From an uncultured Selenomonadales bacterium (GTDB lineage: Bacteria > Bacillota > Negativicutes > Selenomonadales > Selenomonadaceae): a DNA stretch of 63,019 nucleotides. The DNA is taken from contig CAMUZG010000011.1 of the NCBI GenBank assembly GCA_947165145.1, positions 1-63,019 of the forward strand, in the 5' to 3' direction. Below the pieces are notes generated by a model. The model saw only the letters and a list, made by a program, of their open reading frames with translations. It was not told the DNA's origin and searched no databases. This document shows, piece after piece, positions 9,811-18,811 of this stretch. The first letter of the stretch is position 1. Each line of letters opens with the position of its first letter. The position numbers and the translations under genes were made by a program.

Positions 9811-9871
9811 TTAGGAATTAGGAATGTGGAATTAGGAATTAAAAACTAATCCCTAATCCCTAGTCCCTAAA
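9809..9871. repeat. GGAATTA intergenic repeat tract (copy 3)
   Basis: Starts at the hydrogenase small-subunit stop codon and runs as TTAGGAATTAGGAAT words, then a diverged inverted arm of CTAATCCC/CTAGTCCC words. It separates the small- and large-subunit genes within one operon. Confidence 0.75.
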
Positions 9872-9895
9872 AATCGACCGAAGGGAGATTTTTCT

Positions 9896-11797
9896 ATGCA
9901 ACACGTTGTAGTTGACCCGATAACCAGGATTGAAGGGCACTTGCGCGTTGAAATTACAGTCGACGAGACAAACGGCACCGTCACCGACGCAATCTCAAGC
10001 GGCACTGCTTGGCGCGGTCTCGAACTCGTCATGAAAGATCGCGACCCCCGCGACGCTTGGGCTTACATTCAACGCATTTGCGGCGTCTGCACCACGGCTC
10101 ACGCACTCGCTTCCGTCCGCGCAGTCGAAGATGCTCTCGGCATTTCAATCCCCAACAACGCAAATTATATCCGCAACATCATGGCGGCGACTTTGACTGT
10201 GCAAGACCATTTGATTCATTTCTATCATCTGCACGCGCTCGATTGGGTCAGTCCCGTCGAAGCTCTTGCCGCAGACCCCGTCAAAACCGCCGAACTTCAA
10301 GTTGCAGTGCTCAACGCTTATCGGCTTAACATCAAAGTTCCCGATGAAGTTGCGACCGAAGCTTATCCGCACGACTTCCCTGCCGCAACGCCGCAATATT
10401 TCGCCGCAATCAAAGCAAAAGTTGAGGCTATCGTTAAAAGCGGACAACTCGGTATCTTCGCCGCGCAATGGTGGGATCACCCCGATTACAAATTGTTGCC
10501 GCCCGAAGTTCATCTGATGGCTGTTGCGCACTATCTTGAAATGCTCGACAAGCAACGAGAGATTATCACGCCGCACGTTATCTTCGGTGGCAAAAATCCG
10601 CATCCTCATTACGCTGTCGGTGGAATGCCCTGTTCAATCTCGATGAACGACGGCAACGCGCCCGTCAACACCGCACGCTTGGCAATCGTCGACCGCGCAA
10701 TCAACATGGCTCGCGACCTCGTCAACAATTACTATCTGCCTGACCTCGTGGCTATCGGCGTCATTTACGCTAAGGCGGGACGTGTCGACGGCGGCGGACT
10801 TTCAAAGACTCGCGTCATGGCGTTCGGCGATTATCCGCTCACGGGCTACAAAGGCACGTCGAACGGCGGCGGCTACTTCAACAATTTGCTTGTCCGTTCA
10901 AACGGCGTCGTCGAAGATTTCGGCAAGGGCGTCAAAAACGCTGTCTTCCATGAACTCAACGCTGACGACCTCAAAGCTGATGATACCGTCACCGAAGGCG
11001 TTGAACATGCTTGGTACGAATATCCGACGAACGCACCGAAAAATCTGCACCCGTGGCAAGGCGTCACCAAAGATCTTTACACCGGTCCGAAGACTGGTAC
11101 TCCAACGATGTGGGAGACGCTCAACGAAGCCGGCAAATATTCTTGGCTCAAAACGCCGAAATGGAAAGGCAAGCTCTGCGAAGTCGGACCGCTCGCGCAT
11201 TACATCATCATCTACACCAAAGCCGCCAAAGGTTTGCTCCCCGAACCGACGTGGGCTGAACAACTCATGCTCAAGCAGATTGAGGCAGTCTCAGGCGTTC
11301 TCGGTGTCAACGCAGAAATTTGGTTGCCGACGATGCTTGGACGTACTGCTTGCCGTTGCCTTGACGCTCAGCTTGCCGCAGAGATTAACAAATTCTTCTT
11401 CGACAAACTCATCAGCAACATCAAAATGGGCGATACTTCCACGATGAACAACGAGAAATGGTATCCCGAAACGTGGGCGCGTGAATGTCACGGTGTCGGC
11501 TTGTACGAAGCTCCTCGCGGCGCATTGAGCCATTGGGTTTGCATTAAAGACGAGAAGATTGACAATTATCAATGCCTCGTCCCGACGACGTGGAATGCCT
11601 GTCCGCGCGACGATCAAGCCGGTCACGGTGCTTACGAATTGGCAATGATGACGACGCACGTTGCAATTCCCGACAAGCCGCTTGAAATTGCCAAAGTCAT
11701 CCGCTCGTTCGACCCGTGTATGGCGTGCGCAACTCACATGTACAACGCCAAGGGGGAGGAGATTAACATCATTTCAACCGACCCCTACGGGAGGTGA
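9896..11797 (+). CDS. hyaB: [NiFe] hydrogenase large subunit
   Basis: Catalytic subunit holding the Ni-Fe(CN)2CO centre; oxidises H2 in the periplasm. The N-terminal ligand motif RICGVCTTAH supplies Cys62 and Cys65, and the C-terminal motif DPCMACATH supplies the other two ligands. The residues after that His (about 16) are the peptide removed by a HyaD-type protease during maturation. RIEGHLRVEI near residue 11 is also family-typical. At 633 residues it is slightly longer than most (570-600). No maturation genes (hyp, hyaD) are in the window, so they must lie elsewhere. It starts at ATG behind AAGGGAG. Confidence 0.95.
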   Translation: MQHVVVDPITRIEGHLRVEITVDETNGTVTDAISSGTAWRGLELVMKDRDPRDAWAYIQRICGVCTTAHALASVRAVEDALGISIPNNANYIRNIMAATLTVQDHLIHFYHLHALDWVSPVEALAADPVKTAELQVAVLNAYRLNIKVPDEVATEAYPHDFPAATPQYFAAIKAKVEAIVKSGQLGIFAAQWWDHPDYKLLPPEVHLMAVAHYLEMLDKQREIITPHVIFGGKNPHPHYAVGGMPCSISMNDGNAPVNTARLAIVDRAINMARDLVNNYYLPDLVAIGVIYAKAGRVDGGGLSKTRVMAFGDYPLTGYKGTSNGGGYFNNLLVRSNGVVEDFGKGVKNAVFHELNADDLKADDTVTEGVEHAWYEYPTNAPKNLHPWQGVTKDLYTGPKTGTPTMWETLNEAGKYSWLKTPKWKGKLCEVGPLAHYIIIYTKAAKGLLPEPTWAEQLMLKQIEAVSGVLGVNAEIWLPTMLGRTACRCLDAQLAAEINKFFFDKLISNIKMGDTSTMNNEKWYPETWARECHGVGLYEAPRGALSHWVCIKDEKIDNYQCLVPTTWNACPRDDQAGHGAYELAMMTTHVAIPDKPLEIAKVIRSFDPCMACATHMYNAKGEEINIISTDPYGR

Positions 11798-11803
11798 CGA
11801 ACG

Positions 11804-12502
11804 ATGGCGATTAAATCTGTCAAAGAAGTCAACCGCAAAGAATATTACATCTTCAGCCCATTCCTGCGCATTTTCCATTGGATTATGGCGTCGCAGATTG
11901 TGATTCTCTTCGCAACGGGACTTTTAATCACCAAGCCGATGGACGTTGCGGTTGTTGAGCCGGTCTTCTCGATAACGTCAATGGATTTGGTTCGCGACAT
12001 TCACTTCACGAGCGCATTTATCCTGTGCGCGTCGCTGATTCTGAGAATTTACGGCTTCATCATCAACAAAGGCGACAGACTGTTCCCGCGCGTTTGGGAA
12101 GGTCACTTTTACGAAGAAACTGTCGATGTTGCGCTCCATTACATGCTGTTGAGAGGTCACCACGCATCATTTCTGCGCAATCCGTTGGCTCGCGGCTCCT
12201 ATGCGGCATTGTACGTTTTGCTTGCGATTGAGATTTTGACGGGCTTCGCGATGTACTTCATGACAAATCCGTCGTCGACGGGCGGAATGCTTTTCGGTTG
12301 GGTTAACGTCCTCGTCGGTAGCGAAATGATGTCGCACTACATTCATCATTACGTTGCGTGGTTCATAATTCTCTTCGCAATCGGTCATTTGTACATGGTC
12401 ATTCGCGCCGAGTTCATGGAAGGCGAAAGTGAAATTTCCAGCATGTTCAGCGGCAAAAAAATTCTTGCTCACACGCCGAAAGACGCTAACGAACTCGATT
12501 AA
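11804..12502 (+). CDS. hyaC: Ni/Fe-hydrogenase b-type cytochrome subunit
   Basis: Di-haem cytochrome b that anchors the hydrogenase and passes electrons to quinone. At 232 residues it has four hydrophobic segments; candidate haem-ligand His residues lie in FLRIFHWIMA, in the DIHFTSA segment, and in the C-terminal IHHYVAWFIILFAIGHLYMV. It follows the large subunit after six bases with GGGAGGTG as ribosome site, so the three hydrogenase genes form one transcript ending at the terminator at 12523. The family is clear; which quinone it reduces cannot be read from the sequence. Confidence 0.92.
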   Translation: MAIKSVKEVNRKEYYIFSPFLRIFHWIMASQIVILFATGLLITKPMDVAVVEPVFSITSMDLVRDIHFTSAFILCASLILRIYGFIINKGDRLFPRVWEGHFYEETVDVALHYMLLRGHHASFLRNPLARGSYAALYVLLAIEILTGFAMYFMTNPSSTGGMLFGWVNVLVGSEMMSHYIHHYVAWFIILFAIGHLYMVIRAEFMEGESEISSMFSGKKILAHTPKDANELD

Positions 12503-12522
12503 AATTTTCTCGACAATAAAAA

Positions 12523-12556
12523 AGTCCCCCGCGCAGATTCACGGGGGATTTTTTTT
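12523..12556. terminator. Bidirectional terminator between hydrogenase operon and cbiT
   Basis: TCCCCCG and CGGGGGA pair around about nine bases, with A-runs before and a T-run of eight after. It can stop transcription from both convergent operons. Confidence 0.85.
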
Positions 12557-12595
12557 GTCATTTTCAGCTCAAAAACACAGCATTAAGTTTTGCTA

Positions 12596-13159
12596 CTAAT
12601 AAACGGCGGAAATTATCCAAACGGGATTTAAAGCCTTTGCCATGTCGAAACGCCCAATACGTTCAAGGCGCGTGATTTGCACTTGGAATGCTTCGTAAGG
12701 CAAGCCGTGAGCTTTGAAGTATTCGATAGCCGTCGATACTGTCTGCAGAGTTATCGCGTTGAGCACGAGCCGCCCGCCGATTTTGATTTTGCCGCTCAGC
12801 ACGTCGAGTATTTCGTTGAGTCGTCCGCCACTGCCGCCGATTATCGCCGCATCAAGTTCGGGCAACGTTTCCAAACCGTCGGGAGCCGCCGCGCAGATAA
12901 TTTCCACGTTGTCGACAGAAAATTTTTCGACGTTGCGTCTGATGAGTTCGACTGCCTCGGCTTTCCGCTCGATTGCAAAAATTTTTCCGCGTTCGGCAAG
13001 TCGCGCCGCTTCAATCGTAATCGAACCAGTTCCCGCGCCAACGTCAACGACAATCGAATCGGGGCACAATCGCGCCGCCGCCAACGTCAAAATCCTAACT
13101 TCGCGTTTCGTCATCGGCACGTCGCCGCGCAGAAAAAGTTCGTCGTCAATGCCAATCAT
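12596..13159 (-). CDS. cbiT: Cobalt-precorrin-6B C15-methyltransferase (decarboxylating)
   Basis: SAM-dependent enzyme of anaerobic corrin-ring synthesis that methylates C15 and decarboxylates the C12 acetate. The 187-residue Rossmann methyltransferase begins GIDDELFLRGDVPMTKREVR, the classic CbiT N-terminus. The SAM loop VVDVGAGTGSITIEAA lies at about residues 38-53, and AAIIGGSGGRL further on. Unusually for a cbi gene it is alone, four bases after a DUF262 gene on the same strand. It may be cotranscribed with that gene or retain its own expression signal. Confidence 0.9.
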   Translation of the reverse strand: MIGIDDELFLRGDVPMTKREVRILTLAAARLCPDSIVVDVGAGTGSITIEAARLAERGKIFAIERKAEAVELIRRNVEKFSVDNVEIICAAAPDGLETLPELDAAIIGGSGGRLNEILDVLSGKIKIGGRLVLNAITLQTVSTAIEYFKAHGLPYEAFQVQITRLERIGRFDMAKALNPVWIISAVY

Positions 13160-13163
13160 CTCG

Positions 13164-14879
13164 TCACCTCATCGACGCGTTAATCTTGTCGGCAATCAGC
13201 TGAGCACGCGCCTGCAAAAATTTTTTGAAGTTGCTCGGCTTCCAAAGATTTTCATCGGCGGGAATCAAATGCATATTCAAATATCCGTGACGATCTTCTT
13301 GACGGTCAATCCACTCGCGCAAACGACGTTCGCCCTTGTCCAAGTCATCTTCGCGGCTCAAAAGCTCCAGGTTCGCAACGCTGTCAATCATCTCTTCGGT
13401 AATGTTGTTGCGCCCGCGATTGATGATTTCAAGCAGACGACTGCGCGGCTGAATGTGATTGACGCGACCAATGCCCGTGCCGCCGTAAATCAAAAAGAAC
13501 ATGTAATCGCGTTCCCTGCCGAACTCGTCCAAATTGCCGGCGTTAACCTCGGAGTAAAAGGCGTGCAGATTGTTCTTGCACACGTCGAAAAGTTCATCTG
13601 TCGGAAATTTTTCCCCGCGAGAATTTTTAAAGACCTCGTGCAATTCTCGAATGCCGCGTTCAGAAGGCGTCCAACCGCAACCACGTCGAAAAATCCCGTT
13701 CAACAACGAGAGTCGAAGCCAACGTTTCATGTCGAAAAAATTTTCGTCGGGACGTTCGGCGTAAAAGAAATGATAAGCCAACAGATACAGCGGAATCGGC
13801 GAACGGTTCCTGTTCAACGCAAACCACGTGTAATCTTTCGTGCGGCGCAGGAAGTCGCGCATTGCGGCAAGTGTCGTTCTGATACGGTCGGCATTGTCCA
13901 GCGCGAACGCTGAAAATTTTTCGCCACCGTCGTCCAAGTCAGTTACTTCGCTCAACGGCTTGTCCTGCAACGTCATAATCAGCTTGATAAGTTCGTCCTG
14001 CGTGATTCTGATGTCGCTGTTCTCCGTGACCAATCTGTCGAGAAAATCTTCCATGCGGCTATCGAAACCTTTTAGTCGCGACGCAACCAAATCAAGCGCA
14101 GTGAGTTGAGTGCCGCCGCTGTTGAGCCGTCTGAACAGTTCGACGAGACGCTGACGATTTTCAATCCTGTCGGTCGTGTTGTCGATGTTGACTTCGGAAA
14201 TGCCGATGTTCTCCAAGTCGAAGATGTTGCGGTTGAATCGGGCGACGTTCTCGCGAATATGCTCCTTGCGATTTTCGTCCTCAATCTCGAAAGTTTTGAT
14301 GATCTCGTCGATGACCTTGCGAATGTTGCCGCCGACCTGCGAAAGTTTTTCATACAGCTCATTGACGGGATACCACAGACAATCCGCCACGGTCGCAATC
14401 TCCGACTCGGCAAGCGGACGTTCACCGCGCTCAACGTTCCTAACGAAAGATTTACCGCGTACACGATAGGCAAAACGGAAATCGTATTCGCACCGCTGGA
14501 AGTCGCTGTAAAGGTCGAAGTACATACGTTTGCCCTTGTAGGAGCCGCAAAGCCCGATGTAAAAGCTCTGTAGGCGTTGTTGACCGTCGATAACGAAAAA
14601 TTGTTCATCGTCCAAAATTTTTTCCCGCGACGACAAATCAGCACTGCGCGGGTCGCCGTCGTCGGAAAATTCACGAGACTCGAACAGCGGAGAATGTCCC
14701 GCTTCTTCCTTAAGCACGATAACTGCACCGAACGAATATTCTTTCAGCAGCGTATCGAAAAGTTTCGTCATGTTGTCTTCGTCCCACTTGAGTCGCCGCT
14801 GAATGACCGGCAAAACAAATTTCTTGCCGCGAATTTTCGTGACGACCTCGTTTACAGTTTGCGTCTTCCAACCTGCCAT
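13164..14879 (-). CDS. DUF262 / DUF1524 (HNH) protein, GmrSD-like
   Basis: 571 residues. The N-terminal DUF262 domain has the ParB/sulfiredoxin-like signature (VLPVIQRRLKWDED about residues 22-35, and FVIDGQQRLQSFY about 96-108). The C-terminus looks like a DUF1524/HNH nuclease: VNHIQPRSRL, then NLELLS..DDLDKG. Proteins with both halves include the modification-dependent type IV enzyme GmrSD and BrxU, so a nucleotide-dependent nuclease acting on foreign DNA is the likely role. Substrate is unknown. It lies between metabolic genes with no other defence gene nearby. It starts at ATG behind GAGGAGGAAA. Confidence 0.75.
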   Translation of the reverse strand: MAGWKTQTVNEVVTKIRGKKFVLPVIQRRLKWDEDNMTKLFDTLLKEYSFGAVIVLKEEAGHSPLFESREFSDDGDPRSADLSSREKILDDEQFFVIDGQQRLQSFYIGLCGSYKGKRMYFDLYSDFQRCEYDFRFAYRVRGKSFVRNVERGERPLAESEIATVADCLWYPVNELYEKLSQVGGNIRKVIDEIIKTFEIEDENRKEHIRENVARFNRNIFDLENIGISEVNIDNTTDRIENRQRLVELFRRLNSGGTQLTALDLVASRLKGFDSRMEDFLDRLVTENSDIRITQDELIKLIMTLQDKPLSEVTDLDDGGEKFSAFALDNADRIRTTLAAMRDFLRRTKDYTWFALNRNRSPIPLYLLAYHFFYAERPDENFFDMKRWLRLSLLNGIFRRGCGWTPSERGIRELHEVFKNSRGEKFPTDELFDVCKNNLHAFYSEVNAGNLDEFGRERDYMFFLIYGGTGIGRVNHIQPRSRLLEIINRGRNNITEEMIDSVANLELLSREDDLDKGERRLREWIDRQEDRHGYLNMHLIPADENLWKPSNFKKFLQARAQLIADKINASMR

Positions 14880-14894
14880 AAAAAAATTTCCTCC

Positions 14895-16010
14895 TCAAAT
14901 TTTGATGATGATTTTGCGTCGATAAAGAATTTCGGCTAACGGCAACCACATCAGGCACCACAGCACGCAAAAGAGCGTTGCGCCGAATTCTGTTGAAACA
15001 ATTCCCTGCGTCGTGTGCTGATAGATCCACAGATAAAGTCCGAGACCTTCTTCGGGCGACGGCGTGAAAATCAACACGTCAAGCACCAAACAGTTCGCCG
15101 CAAAGAAAAATAACGGATTAACTCCCAATGCCTTCAACGGTCGGCAAAATGTCCGCGCAGATTTTGAATCGTCGAACTTTACAAACAACGCGAGCAGTAA
15201 CGCATCAATGCCGGCGTTCAACAGCGTGAAAGGTGCCGTCCAAAGTTTTTTCGAGATGATGTCCGTAAAGCTCCACAGCCCGCCCGCAATGAGCAATGCA
15301 ATTCCCGCCGCCGTCAGCAGAAAAATTTTTTCCCGCGTCGACGAATTTTTTATCAGCACACGTCCCGCAACGTAGCCGAACAAAACCGACGCTGTGCCCG
15401 CTATTGAGCCGTAAAGTCCTTCGGGGTCGTGCGTTGGCGTGTAAATGTGATTCGCGCCTGGAAAAATGTTGTCGACAAAGCCGCTGATGTTGTGCGCCTC
15501 AGCAAAGGGATTATCGGGTGCGTAAATGTGAAAACCTGCCGACGACACAATCAGCAGCACAAACGCCGTCAAAAAAATTTTAACGTCAGATTTGATTGCA
15601 CGTGCCAAAAATGCCGCAAGTGCGTACGTTACCGCGAGCCGCTGAATTATCCCGAATGGTCGCCCGTGAACGATTGCACCGTCAAAAAAAATTTCGAAAT
15701 TGAACACGCCGACAAAGTACAATTCGCAAATATCCCACGCGACGTTTAAAAAAATTCCCAACGCGAACATTGAAATTGCCCGACGAAAAATTTTCAACGT
15801 TGACGGTTCTCGACGCGACATTGAAATTGCCGAGCCTGCGCCCATCGCGAAAGCGAACATTGGAAACGCCGTGTCGGGGAATGTGAGCCCGTCCCAATGC
15901 GCGTGTTCAAGTATCGGATAAATTGTGTCGGGCGGCGACGACAGTAGCAACATTATCACAATCGCCGCGCCGCGCAACATGTCAAGCGAGTTGATTCGTT
16001 CGTGAGCCAT
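14895..16010 (-). CDS. Membrane acyltransferase, HGSNAT/DUF5009-like (copy 1)
   Basis: 371-residue polytopic protein of about ten membrane segments. It opens with RINSLDMLRGAAIVIM, matching the NSLDxLRG start of the heparan-glucosaminide N-acetyltransferase-like (DUF1624/DUF5009/YeiB) acyltransferases. A conserved HWDGLTFPDTAFPMFAF segment follows near residue 37, and a periplasmic loop has HDPEGLYGSIA. Such proteins move acyl groups across or onto envelope glycans; the acceptor is unknown. It is a close paralogue of the next gene (13 bases away). SD GAGGAAGG precedes the ATG. Confidence 0.75.
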   Translation of the reverse strand: MAHERINSLDMLRGAAIVIMLLLSSPPDTIYPILEHAHWDGLTFPDTAFPMFAFAMGAGSAISMSRREPSTLKIFRRAISMFALGIFLNVAWDICELYFVGVFNFEIFFDGAIVHGRPFGIIQRLAVTYALAAFLARAIKSDVKIFLTAFVLLIVSSAGFHIYAPDNPFAEAHNISGFVDNIFPGANHIYTPTHDPEGLYGSIAGTASVLFGYVAGRVLIKNSSTREKIFLLTAAGIALLIAGGLWSFTDIISKKLWTAPFTLLNAGIDALLLALFVKFDDSKSARTFCRPLKALGVNPLFFFAANCLVLDVLIFTPSPEEGLGLYLWIYQHTTQGIVSTEFGATLFCVLWCLMWLPLAEILYRRKIIIKI

Positions 16011-16023
16011 TGAAACGCCTTCC

Positions 16024-17136
16024 TCAAATTTTTACGACGATATTAAACCTGCGGAAAATTTCTGCAAGCGGGAACCAAAGCAACGTCCACAGCGCGCAGA
16101 AAAGTGTTGTGCCGAATTCGGGCGAGATAAGATTTTTCGTCGTGTGGTCGAAAATCCAAAAGTAAACGTTACTGTCGCGGAACGGCATGACGTACAGGAA
16201 CAATGCCGCCGCGAAATTTGCCGTAAAGAAAAATAATGGGCTTTTCCCCAACGCAACGAGCATTAGCGATAATCTGCTTTTCGGTGGCGACGTGTCGAAA
16301 ATTTTCATGCACAACGCCAACGACAGGAAGTCTAAGCCCGAATTCAACAGCGCGTAAGGTGCCGTCCACAATCGCTTTGAAATGATGTCCGTAAAGCTCC
16401 ACAGTCCCGCGACAATCAGAAAGAAAATCGCGAGCTTGCATATCGAAAAAATTCTCGTGTTCAAGTCGTTGTCGCTGATGAGCACGCGTCCCGCAATGTA
16501 GCCGAACAAAACCGTTGCCGTGCCCGCGATTGAACCGTAAAGCCCTTCGGGGTCGTGCGTCTCGAATAAAATGTGATTCACGCCAGGGAAAATGTAATCG
16601 ACCGCGCGACTGATGTTGTGTTCGGGCGAAAACGGATTATCGGGCGCGTAGATGTGGAAGCCTGCCGACGACGCAATTAACAACACGAACGCCGCGATAA
16701 AAATTCTCACGTCCTTTTTCAGCGCGAGAACTAAAATTACTGCGAACAGGTACGTTATCGCAAGCCGTTGCAGGACGCCGAAAAATCTGCCGTGAAAAAC
16801 CGTGCTGTACAGGAAATTTTCAAGCGTGAAGCTGTCAACCAACATCAGCCGGAAAATATGTTCCAAGCTACTCAAAAATAATCCGAGCACGAAAATTATC
16901 GTCACGCGCTTAAAAATTTTTTTAATCGACGGCTTGTGTCGCGAGAAGGAAATTGCCATTGAAACGCCCATCATGAAGGCGAACAGCGGCAAGCCCACTT
17001 CGGCGACGGAAAAGCCGTCCCACGCTCTGTGCATGAGTATCGGGTACATGTTGGCGGGTGGCACGTCGAAAAAAAATATCGCCGCAACGAGTATTCCGCG
17101 CAACATGTCCAGCGAATTAATTCTGCCTGTCGTCAT
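16024..17136 (-). CDS. Membrane acyltransferase, HGSNAT/DUF5009-like (copy 2)
   Basis: 370 residues, colinear with the downstream paralogue from RINSLDMLRG through HDPEGLYGSIAGT to the C-terminal EFGTTLFCALW. The pair arose by tandem duplication. Divergence is greatest in the first periplasmic loop and in the segment near residues 240-300, suggesting different acceptors. It is the first gene of the minus-strand run acyltransferase 2, acyltransferase 1, DUF262, cbiT. An acyl-transfer role is inferred from the family; nothing local indicates the substrate. Confidence 0.73.
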   Translation of the reverse strand: MTTGRINSLDMLRGILVAAIFFFDVPPANMYPILMHRAWDGFSVAEVGLPLFAFMMGVSMAISFSRHKPSIKKIFKRVTIIFVLGLFLSSLEHIFRLMLVDSFTLENFLYSTVFHGRFFGVLQRLAITYLFAVILVLALKKDVRIFIAAFVLLIASSAGFHIYAPDNPFSPEHNISRAVDYIFPGVNHILFETHDPEGLYGSIAGTATVLFGYIAGRVLISDNDLNTRIFSICKLAIFFLIVAGLWSFTDIISKRLWTAPYALLNSGLDFLSLALCMKIFDTSPPKSRLSLMLVALGKSPLFFFTANFAAALFLYVMPFRDSNVYFWIFDHTTKNLISPEFGTTLFCALWTLLWFPLAEIFRRFNIVVKI

Positions 17137-17189
17137 GAAGTTGTCCTCCGTGAAAATTTTGGAATTACGTTGAGCACGTATTATATCCC

Positions 17190-17227
17190 AAACAATTCCA
17201 AATTCCTAATTCCTAATTCCAAATTGA
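17190..17227. repeat. TAATTCC intergenic repeat tract (copy 4, single arm)
   Basis: CAATTCC, AAATTCC and two TAATTCC words in a row, one arm only. It lies between divergent acyltransferase 2 and cysK. The remainder of this 212-base gap contains a possible hairpin (TCGGAG with CTCCGA) just before the cysK ribosome site. Confidence 0.7.
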
Positions 17228-17348
17228 ATCGCCGTCTCGTTGATGGCAAATTAACGACCGCTGGTTGACTTGTCGTAGTAAAATAAATTTGTCGGAGAAT
17301 GGCATATGTCCTTTACTCGACTCCGATAACTACAGGAGGTTCATCAAA

Positions 17349-18278
17349 ATGGGAAAAATTTATACGAGCGTCACGGAATTAATCGGCAACACGCCGCTCC
17401 TCGACGCGAAAAATTTTGCTGAGGCTGTCAACTTCAACGGCAAGCTCCTCGTCAAGCTTGAGTACTTCAACCCCGCCGGCTCCGTCAAGGACAGAATTGC
17501 AAAGGCGATGATTGAGCAGGCTGAACGTGACGGCAAACTCAAGCCCGATTCGGTCATTATCGAACCGACCAGCGGCAACACGGGTATCGGTTTGGCGAGC
17601 GTCGCGGCAGCGAAAGGTTATCGCGCAATCTTCACAATGCCCGAAACAATGAGCGTCGAACGTCGGCAACTGTTGCAAGCTTACGGCGCGGAAATTGTCT
17701 TGACGGCGGGAAATCTCGGCATGAAAGGTGCGATTGCCAAAGCTGAAGAACTTGCCGCAGAAATTCCGAACGCGTTCATTCCGTCGCAATTCACCAATCC
17801 CGCGAACCCCGCTGCTCACGCCGTGACGACGGGTCCCGAAATTTGGCGCGACACTGACGGCGAAGTTGATGTATTCGTTGCGGGCGTCGGAACGGGCGGA
17901 ACTTTGTCGGGCGTTGGAAAATTTCTCAAGTCGCAAAATCCTGCCGTGAAAGTCGTTGCGGTTGAGCCGGAAACTTCCCCCGTGCTGAGCAAAGGCAAAT
18001 CTGGTTCGCACAAAATTCAAGGTATCGGCGCGGGCTTTGTTCCCGAAACGCTCGACACGAAAATTTTTGACGCGGTTGTTGATGTCGCCAATGACGACGC
18101 GTTCAAGTTCGGCAGAATGTTCGCGCGGGCTGAAGGCGTGCTTGTCGGCATATCGGCGGGTGCGGCACTGTCTGCGGCGATTGAGCTGAGTAAACGTGAC
18201 GAGTACGCAGGCAAAACTTTTGTGGTGCTGTTGCCCGACACGGGCGACCGTTACCTTTCAACCGAGCTGTTCAAATAA
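17349..18278 (+). CDS. cysK: Cysteine synthase A (O-acetylserine sulfhydrylase)
   Basis: PLP enzyme that makes L-cysteine from O-acetylserine and sulfide. The 309 residues show the PLP-Lys motif NPAGSVKDRIAKAM (Lys about 44), the Asn/phosphate loop PTSGNTGIGLA, the substrate loop AGVGTGGTLSG, and GISAGAAL near the C-terminus. I chose ATG 17349 because AGGAGGT lies eight bases upstream. An open frame extends 28 codons further but would start before this ribosome site. A terminator separates it from the ccmEF-nrfHA genes that follow. Confidence 0.95.
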   Translation: MGKIYTSVTELIGNTPLLDAKNFAEAVNFNGKLLVKLEYFNPAGSVKDRIAKAMIEQAERDGKLKPDSVIIEPTSGNTGIGLASVAAAKGYRAIFTMPETMSVERRQLLQAYGAEIVLTAGNLGMKGAIAKAEELAAEIPNAFIPSQFTNPANPAAHAVTTGPEIWRDTDGEVDVFVAGVGTGGTLSGVGKFLKSQNPAVKVVAVEPETSPVLSKGKSGSHKIQGIGAGFVPETLDTKIFDAVVDVANDDAFKFGRMFARAEGVLVGISAGAALSAAIELSKRDEYAGKTFVVLLPDTGDRYLSTELFK

Positions 18279-18296
18279 TCTAAACTTTTTTTGACC

Positions 18297-18325
18297 TCCC
18301 CTGGCAACCGTCAGGGGTTTTTTTG
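18297..18325 (+). terminator. Rho-independent terminator after cysK
   Basis: CCCCTG pairs with CAGGGG around eight bases, followed by TTTTTTT. It ends the cysK transcript ahead of the cytochrome genes. Confidence 0.85.
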
Positions 18326-18381
18326 TGCCGTTGCTTTTTGGAAAATATGTTGCGCCAGCAACAACACGGATTTTTTTTCAA

Positions 18382-18390
18382 TGGTATAAT
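18382..18390 (+). promoter_or_regulatory. Extended -10 promoter ahead of ccmE
   Basis: TGGTATAAT: a perfect TATAAT (18385-18390) with an upstream TG. No good -35 is visible. It lies 30 bases before the ccmE start and after the cysK terminator, so it probably drives ccmEF and perhaps nrfHA. Confidence 0.55.
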
Positions 18391-18420
18391 CAGCAATATT
18401 TATCGGAGGAGGCGCGGCTT

Positions 18421-18795
18421 GTGCGGAAATTTTTTTTGATTGTTCTGCTCGTCGGCTTTATCGGTTACGCGGGCTTCAACCTGGTTGAAAGTGTCACGCC
18501 CTACGTCACGATTGCCGAGGCGCGAACATCTTCAAGCGGCGTGCAAGTCAAAGGTCTGCTCGATAAAAATTTTGTACCGCAACAGACTTGCGACGAGTTC
18601 ACCTTCAGCTTGCTCGACGAGACGACGGGCGAAACGTTGCGCGTCAAGTTCGACGGCATCAAGCCTGACCGTTTTGACGAGGCGTATCACATTGTTGCGG
18701 TCGGCAAGTACGACGCGGCTGACGAAAGTTTTCATGCCAAAAAACTTTTAATCAAGTGCCCGTCCAAGTACGAAAGTCAACAGCCTCAAAGCTGA
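18421..18795 (+). CDS. ccmE: Cytochrome c maturation protein CcmE, CxxxY variant
   Basis: Periplasmic haem chaperone that binds haem covalently and delivers it to CcmF. Single N-terminal membrane anchor (residues about 2-22), then the OB-fold with VQVKGLLDK and VGKYD. The usual haem-binding HxxxY is replaced by Cys-Pro-Ser-Lys-Tyr (about residues 113-117). CxxxY-type CcmE proteins are known from Desulfovibrio and archaea, where the Cys binds haem. I start at GTG 18421 behind GGAGGAGG; an upstream in-frame ATG has no ribosome site. At 124 residues it is short but complete. The partner ccmF is 16 bases downstream. Confidence 0.88.
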   Translation: MRKFFLIVLLVGFIGYAGFNLVESVTPYVTIAEARTSSSGVQVKGLLDKNFVPQQTCDEFTFSLLDETTGETLRVKFDGIKPDRFDEAYHIVAVGKYDAADESFHAKKLLIKCPSKYESQQPQS

Positions 18796-18811
18796 CAAAG
18801 GGGGCGTGTTA

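Noticed and set aside
12714-13913. A 399-codon plus-strand frame opposite cbiT and DUF262.
   Set aside because: Low-complexity composition, no ribosome site and no recognisable domain; the minus-strand frames have clear family motifs.
14106-14573. 155-codon plus-strand frame inside DUF262.
   Set aside because: Mirror of a real gene; no ribosome site or domain.
17225-17345. T-box or SAM riboswitch ahead of cysK.
   Set aside because: Only one weak hairpin is present; no T-box sequence, no SAM core and no terminator pair.
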